DNA from: Tropicibacter oceani
GTDB taxonomy: Bacteria; Pseudomonadota; Alphaproteobacteria; Rhodobacterales; Rhodobacteraceae
Reading direction: 5' to 3'
NCBI RefSeq assembly: GCF_029958925.1
Contig: NZ_CP124616.1
Coordinates: forward strand, 1,426,001 to 1,490,000
DNA: 64,000 nt
Position 1 is the first letter of the stretch. Each line of letters opens with the position of its first letter. Under the pieces are notes generated by a model that saw only the letters and a program-made list of their open reading frames with translations, did not search any database and was not told the DNA's origin. The translations under genes and the position numbers were made by a program. Shown one piece after another: positions 36,055-42,018 of the stretch.

Positions 36055-37890
36055 TTAGCTGCCGAGGACCTGCTCGACTTCGGATCGCAGGTACAGGTAG
36101 CCGTAGTCGGCACCATCGGGGCTGAATGGCAGCACGCCAGCATCGCGGAGTTTCGGCGCCAGGCTCTGCCAGGTCACCGCATGCGCCTTCGCGAGAGTTC
36201 GGAGCGTTACGAACCGCTCGTGGAACACGGCGGCATCTTCCTTCGCGATGTAGCGCTGCATCGCCTTGGTCCGCGGGTTGCGGATTTCGGTCGACGGCAA
36301 ATGGCCGTTCTTCACCAATCGATTTATAAACACCGGCTGGGCCAGGCCCACGGCCTTGGTGAAGAGCTCGAAGGACAAGGCGGCGGGTTCATCGAGCCCG
36401 AGCGCCTGGACGACCTCTTCATGGTAGACATGGACGGAGCCATAGCCATGAAACTGGGCATTACGGGCGACGCGTTGGATCCGACCTTGCCGTATCGCCT
36501 GAATAATCTCTGCCGGACGGACCTTGAGCCGCTGGGCGGCCTTCGCGATGGTTTCCCAACCATGCTGTGCCTGTTGGATGACCTCGGCTCCGGTCAGGAG
36601 ACCGTCGAGAAAGGCCCGTCCATCTCGAGGATCCCAGATATGCTTGGATCTTGCCTCGGAAAGCGCTGGCTTCAGAATGCCATCTTCAACCAAAAGGTCG
36701 AACTGGGACCGACTGATACCGTTCGTCTCGGCGAATTCCTTCGCGGAGACGAAGCTGATCATCGGAGCCAGAAGCGCCTCGGCTCCTCGGGCATCAAATG
36801 TCGCCCAGTTGTCTGGCAGGTCTGGGTCGATCATGTTGGCGGCCTCCAGCATCCTCCGAAGCCGGCGTGCATCGATGCCTGTTTCCTGGGATGCAGTTCG
36901 GACTGAGTGTAGTCGCCGGTGTTCCACAGGTTCGCCGAGGAGGTCGTCACCGGGTCCCAGAGGCCAAGTCTCCAGAAGATGCCGCGCTATCAGATCGCGG
37001 TACGGTTTGAAATCCGGGTCGCCTCGATGTTCGCGGGACAGACGATCGTAGAGAAGTGGGAATACGGCTTTTGGCCCCATTCGCGGTTCTGCGAGGCCGT
37101 TCAGTTGCCTGAGATGCGCGAGGATCTCTGCCTCTCCTTGGGACGCGACGGCAAAGCCAGCATCATAGCAGAGGTGTTCCCATTTCTTCGTCACGTTGCT
37201 TGGTTTAAGGTCATGGAGTTTCAGGAGCGCAAATCCGAGCAGGCGGCAGAACACCGACGCGGCATGCAGCGGATGCCCGTTGAGCCACGTCTCTTCATGA
37301 GACTCGCCAGAAAGGCGCCGATCGAACCATATCTCGAAATCGGTCGGATTCCGCTTCGCCCCATCCATGTCGCCGCACGCGATCTGATCTGCGATATCAC
37401 GGAAGCGCCCAGCTGTGTCGTACCGTAGTGTCGGTGCGGTTTCCTGCCAGAGGGGCACAAGGTTGGACTGATGTTTCACGCAGAGCGAAACGTGATGGAT
37501 CAACCAATGGGCACGGTAGGTCATCGCCCGGTGCGGCACTAGAGTGGCCCCCTCGATGTCTGCGCGGAGACATGCCGGGCACCCACGCACTTCAGACGTC
37601 AGCAGTGGCCGGACGGGAAACTTGTGGCCATTGATGCTGCGGCGGCGACCTTCGCAAGTGACAGGGGTCCAGGTTGAGAGTGCATTCTGGTCATTGCCCG
37701 ACAGCTGTCCCAGCTGCCGTAGGGCTTCTGGCACGCCCCTCAGAACCTCGGTAAATGGCAATTCGACATCTCGGCAAAAATCAACGGCGCTCACCCCGCC
37801 CGCAGCAGCCAGCCGCGACAGAAACGCAAACGCAGGTTCCCGCGGACGGGGCGTGTCATGGAGGGGGGACGGGTATTCGTGGATCATCAT
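36055..37890 (-). CDS. TniQ/TnsD-like transposition target-selection protein (orphan)
   Basis: 611 residues. N-terminal TniQ domain (about 1-190) with a zinc knuckle: CPAC near residue 100 and CVKH about 35 residues later, as in TniQ/TnsD proteins that recruit Tn7-like or Tn5053-like transposition machinery to a target. The C-terminal two thirds carry helix-turn-helix-like stretches (AKEFAETNGISRSQFDLLVEDG; AAQRLKVRPAEIIQAIRQGRI) suited to DNA binding. Larger than the 400-residue TniQ of CRISPR-associated transposons, nearer to TnsD. No TnsA, TnsB/TniA or TnsC/TniB gene is in the window; an IS1182 element sits 500 bases upstream. Start: ATG 37890, with GTG 37899 possible. Lower G+C than the backbone genes. 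Confidence 0.8.
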   Translation of the reverse strand: MMIHEYPSPLHDTPRPREPAFAFLSRLAAAGGVSAVDFCRDVELPFTEVLRGVPEALRQLGQLSGNDQNALSTWTPVTCEGRRRSINGHKFPVRPLLTSEVRGCPACLRADIEGATLVPHRAMTYRAHWLIHHVSLCVKHQSNLVPLWQETAPTLRYDTAGRFRDIADQIACGDMDGAKRNPTDFEIWFDRRLSGESHEETWLNGHPLHAASVFCRLLGFALLKLHDLKPSNVTKKWEHLCYDAGFAVASQGEAEILAHLRQLNGLAEPRMGPKAVFPLLYDRLSREHRGDPDFKPYRDLIARHLLETWPLGPGDDLLGEPVEHRRLHSVRTASQETGIDARRLRRMLEAANMIDPDLPDNWATFDARGAEALLAPMISFVSAKEFAETNGISRSQFDLLVEDGILKPALSEARSKHIWDPRDGRAFLDGLLTGAEVIQQAQHGWETIAKAAQRLKVRPAEIIQAIRQGRIQRVARNAQFHGYGSVHVYHEEVVQALGLDEPAALSFELFTKAVGLAQPVFINRLVKNGHLPSTEIRNPRTKAMQRYIAKEDAAVFHERFVTLRTLAKAHAVTWQSLAPKLRDAGVLPFSPDGADYGYLYLRSEVEQVLGS

Positions 37891-38389
37891 TGTCGCCACG
37901 TATGAGCCGGATTTCGAAAGGTCAAACCTGCGGGCTGAGATTTCGAGGAAATCCTACATCCTTTCGCTGCGAGCAAGCCGAGGTGGGTCAACGACTTCGG
38001 TTGAGACAAGCGTAGGAAGAGACCCGCAAGTTCAACACGATCATGACGGTGCCGGCTTGGCGTGATTGACCGCCGGGAAGTGTTTGTACCGCGACGACAG
38101 AAAGATCGTACCCGAGGCAATGGCACGTTTGATCGCCGGGAGAGGTCACGCGGACTGGCCTGTTGTTCAAACGTAACCTCGTGTCCACGGAACCGGAAAT
38201 AGCCCAGCCTGCCTCTCGATCCCGGAGATTTTCCTATGGCAGGACGGTCTAGCGGGCGGATCGACTTCTTCAACACAAACCTTCAGGATTCCGGACCTTC
38301 TCTGCTCGTGCGAACCGAGCCTTCTCAGATAAAGGAAGCGGACCTTCCGCCTGGATCAGGCCCCAGAACCAGCTGCGACCTACACGGTC
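37891..38389. other. Non-coding stretch upstream of the TniQ-like gene
   Basis: About 500 bases with no convincing gene; short open frames here lack codon bias and homology that I recognise. A possible leftward -35 TTGACC for the TniQ gene lies near 37920. It ends at the left inverted repeat of the IS. No TnsC/TniB remnant could be recognised by eye. Confidence 0.6.
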
Positions 38390-38411
38390 GGCGTATTTTG
38401 TTGAAAAACTC
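38390..38411 (+). repeat. Left terminal inverted repeat of IS1182-type element
   Basis: 22-bp end that matches the reverse complement of 39911-39932 at 17 positions, with shared core GGCG.ATT and GAAAAAC. Lies 60-80 bases before the transposase start. Confidence 0.7.
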
Positions 38412-38470
38412 GCCCTTGATCGAAGGGCTCTCGGCTGATTCAATTCCCGCAATGGTTGGGAGGATTGGTG

Positions 38471-39856
38471 ATGATGGGACCGCGGCAAGAGGCGCAACCG
38501 GTGCTGTTCTACGAGTTCTCGCTCGAGGATCATGTGCCCCAGAGCCACCTCCTGCGATCGATTGACCGGTTCGTGGACCTGTCCGGCATCCGTCGCTACC
38601 TCGCCGATTTCTACAGCCATACCGGGCGGCCTTCCGTCGATCCCGAGCTCCTCATCCGCATGCTGCTGGTGGGATATTGCTTCGGCATCCGGTCCGAACG
38701 GCGGCTGTGTGAAGAGGTGCATCTGAACCTGGCGTATCGGTGGTTTTGCCGCCTGGACCTCAGCGACCGCGTCCCTGACCATTCCACGTTCTCGAAGAAC
38801 CGGCATGGGCGTTTCCGCGACAGCGAACTGCTCCGCCACTTGTTCGAGACGACCGTCGCGCGGTGCATCGAAGAGGGCTTGGTCAGCGGACAGCGCATGG
38901 CGGTGGATGCCAGTCTGATCGAGGCTGATGCCAACAAGCAGAACTCGACGCCCAAGGAGGAGTGGGATGCCGGCGCGATCGATCCCGCCGACGCGCCCCG
39001 GGCGGTTCGCGAGTATCTTGATACCCTGGACGAGGCAGCGTTCGGTGCCGCCAGCGAGGTCGAGCCCAAGTTCACATCACATTCAGACCCGGCCAGCCAA
39101 TGGACTGCGGCCCGTAAGGGACCGGCATTCTTCAGTTATTCCGACAACTACCTGATCGATACGGACTATGGCGTCATCGTAGATGTCGAAGCGACACGGT
39201 CGATCCGGCAGGCCGAGGTCGGTTCCACGAAAACGATGCTCAAGCGGGTCAAGGCCAGGTTCGACCTGCACCCTGAACGTCTGATCGCGGACACGGCCTA
39301 CGGCACCGCCCCCATGCTCGGCTGGTTGGTCGATCAGCAGATCGCGCCGCACATCCCGGTCATCGACAAGTCAGGGCGCAGCGACGGGACCTGGACCCGC
39401 GCCGACTTCGAATGGGACGCGGAGAACGATCAATACATCTGCCCAGAAGGACAGGAGCTGAAGCAATTCCGCCGGAATTATTCCGACCCGAACCGGGGTC
39501 CGACTGGCAAGGGAACAGCCCGGTATCGGGCTTTGAAAGAGGTCTGCCAGGCTTGCCCCTCCAAGGCAAAGTGCTGCCCGAACGCTGATGCCCGCAAGAT
39601 CACCCGTGAGGAACATGAGGACGCCCGACAGGTTGCCCGCGACATTTCCAAGACCGAGCAATACGTAATCTCGATGAAGCTGCGGAAGAAGGTCGAGATG
39701 CTCTTTGCCCATCTCAAACGGATCCTTGGCCTGAACCGGCTCCGACTACGCGGCCCATGCGGTGCAAACGACGAATTCCTCCTCGCCGCAACCGCCCAAA
39801 ACCTCCGCAAGATGGCCAAGGTCCTTCCCGCACCGCAGCAACCGCGGAAAGCCTGA
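38471..39856 (+). CDS. IS1182-family transposase
   Basis: 461 residues, apparently intact. Seen: the N-terminal DUF772 helix region (LLIRMLLVGYCFGIRSERRL...), first catalytic Asp in MAVDASLIEADA, second Asp in LIADTAYGT, a zinc-like cysteine group (CQACPSKAKCCPN) and the catalytic Glu in KVEMLFAHLKRILG. ATG 38471 is preceded by GGAGGA at six bases; TTG/GTG codons just upstream are less likely. Intact frame and repeats suggest it could still be mobile. Confidence 0.92.
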   Translation: MMGPRQEAQPVLFYEFSLEDHVPQSHLLRSIDRFVDLSGIRRYLADFYSHTGRPSVDPELLIRMLLVGYCFGIRSERRLCEEVHLNLAYRWFCRLDLSDRVPDHSTFSKNRHGRFRDSELLRHLFETTVARCIEEGLVSGQRMAVDASLIEADANKQNSTPKEEWDAGAIDPADAPRAVREYLDTLDEAAFGAASEVEPKFTSHSDPASQWTAARKGPAFFSYSDNYLIDTDYGVIVDVEATRSIRQAEVGSTKTMLKRVKARFDLHPERLIADTAYGTAPMLGWLVDQQIAPHIPVIDKSGRSDGTWTRADFEWDAENDQYICPEGQELKQFRRNYSDPNRGPTGKGTARYRALKEVCQACPSKAKCCPNADARKITREEHEDARQVARDISKTEQYVISMKLRKKVEMLFAHLKRILGLNRLRLRGPCGANDEFLLAATAQNLRKMAKVLPAPQQPRKA

Positions 39857-39910
39857 CAGGAAAGGCCCCCGCGCGCACTGCACAAGGCTACATTCTGCGC
39901 CAGCGAATGG

Positions 39911-39932
39911 GTGTTTTTCCACGGAATCCGCC
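39911..39932 (-). repeat. Right terminal inverted repeat of IS1182-type element
   Basis: Inverted partner of 38390-38411 (17 of 22 identical), 55 bases after the transposase stop. Confidence 0.7.
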
Positions 39933-39936
39933 GTTG

Positions 39937-39961
39937 CCTACCGGAACGTAGCGACCGGCCC
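39937..39961 (+). repeat. Dispersed non-coding repeat, copy 1 (matches 44791-44815)
   Basis: 25-bp segment containing GGAACGTAGCGACCGG; direct copy 4.85 kb downstream with one mismatch. It lies just outside the right end of the IS. Confidence 0.85.
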
Positions 39962-39982
39962 TCAACGGACCTTTGGAAGGCT

Positions 39983-40025
39983 GGTCATCGCTGCGGCGCA
40001 GCTTCTCTGAACCTGCCCTTCGTTG
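39983..40025 (+). repeat. Dispersed non-coding repeat, second motif (matches 46418-46460)
   Basis: 43-bp stretch beginning GGTCATCGCTGCGGCGCA; about 36 of 43 bases identical to 46418-46460. Seems to be another part of the same degenerate repeat family as the 25-bp motif just upstream. Confidence 0.75.
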
Positions 40026-40053
40026 CGATGTTCGGCATGGCCTTGTCAGCCAA

Positions 40054-40083
40054 AGCCCGGGGAGCAGCAGGGCTCTTGTTTTG
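40054..40083 (+). terminator. Terminator-like hairpin upstream of the MFS gene
   Basis: AGCCC/GGGCT stem with an 11-base loop followed by CTTGTTTTG. Could stop read-through from the IS. Confidence 0.45.
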
Positions 40084-40164
40084 CCCCGGCGGTGCGAATG
40101 TCCAGCTCCACGCCATGCCAGGCGCCCAGCTTGACGATGAGGCGTTGCGCAGGGATGTGCAACG

Positions 40165-41469
40165 GTGAATGCTGCTGCCATGGTGACAGAATTCGAGTTC
40201 TCCCTCAAGACTTTGTCGGACACGGCACGACGCCACGTCCGGGTGTTCCAGGTCCACCAGTTCCTTGACCGGTTTGCCATGGGCCTCACGGTGGCCGTCG
40301 TCGCGCTGGCGCTGACGGACCGGGGCATGGACCTCTTGCAGATATCGCTGCTGTTCGGAGTCTACGCGTTGACGACCATGGCGTTGGAACTGCCGTTCGG
40401 CGGGCTGGCCGACGCTATCGGTCGCAAGCCGGTCTTCCTCGCGGCGGTCGCGGCCAGCCTGGTGTCGCTGGCGCTGTTCCTGTCGTCGAGCGACTTTGGC
40501 GTGCTGGCGGTTTCGTTCGCGCTGATCGGGTTCGGCCGTGCGCTCCGGTCGGGCACGCTGGATGCCTGGTTCGTCGAGACCTTCAAGGCCGCCGCGCCGG
40601 GTGTCGACGTGCAACCCGCCCTGGCGAGGGCACATTGGGCCAATGCCTTGGGTCTTGCGGTCGGGGCCGTCCTTGGCGGGCTGCTTCCGGACGTGGTCGG
40701 CGCGATGGGCCTGCAATTTGGAGCGAGCCGCTACGACGTGTCCTATGCCGCCAGCTTCGCCGCCATGGTCGGGGTCATGGTCTACACGCTGTTCGCCATC
40801 GCCGAAGACCCGCGTCCCCTGAACAGGCATGCACTGAAGGACGGGATAGCCGGGGTCCCGGCGGTGATTGCCGATGCCGTGTTTCTGGTGTTGCGGCATC
40901 CGGCCCTGTCGATGCTGCTGTTGACCCTGGCCTTGTTCCTGATGGCGACCAATCCGGTCGAGGTGATCTGGCCCACCCACACCCGGCCGATGCTGGACGA
41001 GAGCCATGCCGCCACCGTCATCGGTGCCGTGACGGCGGGGTATTTCTTTGCGATCGCGTTTGGTGCGTGGCTGTCGCCCCATGTCAGCCGGGTGTTCCGG
41101 CGTCGCCACGCGCTCACGCTCGCGGTGATTTTCGCATGCCTCGCGGTCGTCCAGGTCGCGCTGGCAATGCAGGGAGGGATCGGCGGGTTCCTCGGCGTCT
41201 TCGCGCTGTATTCCGTGCTTCTCGGGGCAAGCGAGACGCCCGCGAGCAGCATCTTGCATCTTTGCGTGGAGGATCGCCAGAGGTCCACCATGCTGTCGCT
41301 GCGATCCCTGATCCAGCAACTGGGGGCAGCGGCAGGACTGATGATGGCAGGCTCTGTGGCCGAGATGTATTCCACGCCCGTTGCCTGGGGTGCAGGTGCC
41401 GTGTTTCTGCTGATTGCGATGATCCTGTGCCTGGCCCTGACCAGGCGGTTGGCGACCGGGGTCGAATAG
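40165..41469 (+). CDS. MFS transporter
   Basis: 434 residues with about 12 membrane helices; major facilitator superfamily. Seen: the loop 2-3 motif GGLADAIGRKP (A-like motif GxLaDrxGrkp) and a second-half repeat. The charged, non-hydrophobic N-terminal tail is followed by FQVHQFLDRFAMGLTVAVV. Start GTG 40165 has AGGGA nine bases upstream; ATG 40180 is the alternative. Export of a drug or metabolite is the usual role of such single-gene MFS proteins; substrate unknown. It lies in the accessory stretch, beside the IS. Confidence 0.88.
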   Translation: MNAAAMVTEFEFSLKTLSDTARRHVRVFQVHQFLDRFAMGLTVAVVALALTDRGMDLLQISLLFGVYALTTMALELPFGGLADAIGRKPVFLAAVAASLVSLALFLSSSDFGVLAVSFALIGFGRALRSGTLDAWFVETFKAAAPGVDVQPALARAHWANALGLAVGAVLGGLLPDVVGAMGLQFGASRYDVSYAASFAAMVGVMVYTLFAIAEDPRPLNRHALKDGIAGVPAVIADAVFLVLRHPALSMLLLTLALFLMATNPVEVIWPTHTRPMLDESHAATVIGAVTAGYFFAIAFGAWLSPHVSRVFRRRHALTLAVIFACLAVVQVALAMQGGIGGFLGVFALYSVLLGASETPASSILHLCVEDRQRSTMLSLRSLIQQLGAAAGLMMAGSVAEMYSTPVAWGAGAVFLLIAMILCLALTRRLATGVE

Positions 41470-41691
41470 TCGAGGTCCATGCGGAATGGAGCACAACCTT
41501 ATCGGTTTACGAAGCGGTCATGCGGCGCGGCGGCGGCAGGCCGGCCCCCCAGGCAGGGCGCCATGACAGTCCCGGCCCAGAGCTGCCACACAAGACCACC
41601 ATGAATGCTGCGGGGCAGATTCCCCAGTGCGGGCCTTCAAACGCGTGCGCTGCAAATGGATAGTGCCCCAAGATCGGGGGGGATTACCGGG

Positions 41692-41723
41692 GTCGGAGGG
41701 CCCGGCTCAAGCCACCCTCCGGC
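41692..41723. repeat. Palindromic element A1
   Basis: 9-bp outer stem GTCGGAGGG/CCCTCCGGC, CCC bulge, 3-bp inner stem GGC/GCC and TCAA loop. 28 of 32 positions match A2 (41837-41868), and the changes keep pairing. Confidence 0.75.
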
Positions 41724-41731
41724 TCCATCTC

Positions 41732-41838
41732 GTGAGCCGCCGCATAGGTGGCTGAGAAAAACCTCGGAAATTCATTTCCGACACCATGCGGACGACACCA
41801 TGTCCGTTGAGTAAGCCGCCGCATAGGCGGTTGGGGGC
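41732..41838. CRISPR. Two type I-F-like CRISPR repeat motifs (R1, R2), possible vestigial mini-array
   Basis: R1 is 41732-41759 and R2 is 41811-41838; they share 21 of 28 bases, including an identical 14-base core AGCCGCCGCATAGG. Each folds to a CCGCC stem closing a GCATA loop, the layout of Cas6f-processed type I-F repeats (CTGCC-GTATA-GGCAG). R1 also ends CTGAGAAA like such repeats; R2 is degenerate at its 3' end, as terminal repeats often are. Against a normal array: the interval is 51 bases, not 32, only two repeats exist, and no cas genes are in the window. Orientation and function are inferred. Confidence 0.4.
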
Positions 41839-41868
41839 CGGAGGGCCAGGCGCAAGCCACCTTCCGGC
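41837..41868. repeat. Palindromic element A2
   Basis: 9-bp outer stem GCCGGAGGG/CCTTCCGGC, CCA bulge, GGC/GCC inner stem, GCAA (GNRA) tetraloop. Same geometry as A1, beginning at the last bases of R2. Confidence 0.75.
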
Positions 41869-42018
41869 TCTACCTGCCATCTTCCGCGAGAGCGTCCAGA
41901 TAAGCTTTTGTGCATGCTCGGCCCAAAGCCGTCATTGTGCCTAAGCTCTGGGGCCACATTGCGCTGGCCGGAAGCTGCCATTCGGTTTGGTCGATCTGAG
42001 AGTGTTTTGACAAGATGT

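Larger units (their letters stand above)
38390..39932 (+). mobile_element. Insertion sequence, IS1182 family, about 1.54 kb
   Basis: One complete transposase gene bounded by imperfect 22-bp inverted repeats. No target duplication was visible in the immediate flanks, in keeping with IS1182 elements that often enter palindromic sites. It lies between the orphan TniQ-like gene and the MFS gene. Confidence 0.75.
41470..42018. other. Structured non-coding region between convergent genes
   Basis: About 550 bases between the MFS and the Sel1 genes without a supported gene. It contains, in order, palindrome A1 (41692-41723), CRISPR-like repeat R1 (41732-41759), a 51-base interval with a 7-bp palindrome (CGGAAAT-TC-ATTTCCG, 41765-41780) and a doubled GACACCATG, repeat R2 (41811-41838) and palindrome A2 (41837-41868). 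Confidence 0.7.

Noticed and set aside
37988-38276. Possible small genes upstream of the TniQ-like gene
   Set aside because: Overlapping frames on one strand with arginine/serine-rich shadow composition, no ribosome-binding site and no recognisable domain.
38380-39945. Target-site duplication of the IS
   Set aside because: Flanking bases outside the inverted repeats do not match each other over a convincing length.
41732-41838. Calling R1/R2 a standard active CRISPR array
   Set aside because: Only two units, 51-base interval instead of 32, degenerate second repeat and no cas genes; reported only as CRISPR-like.
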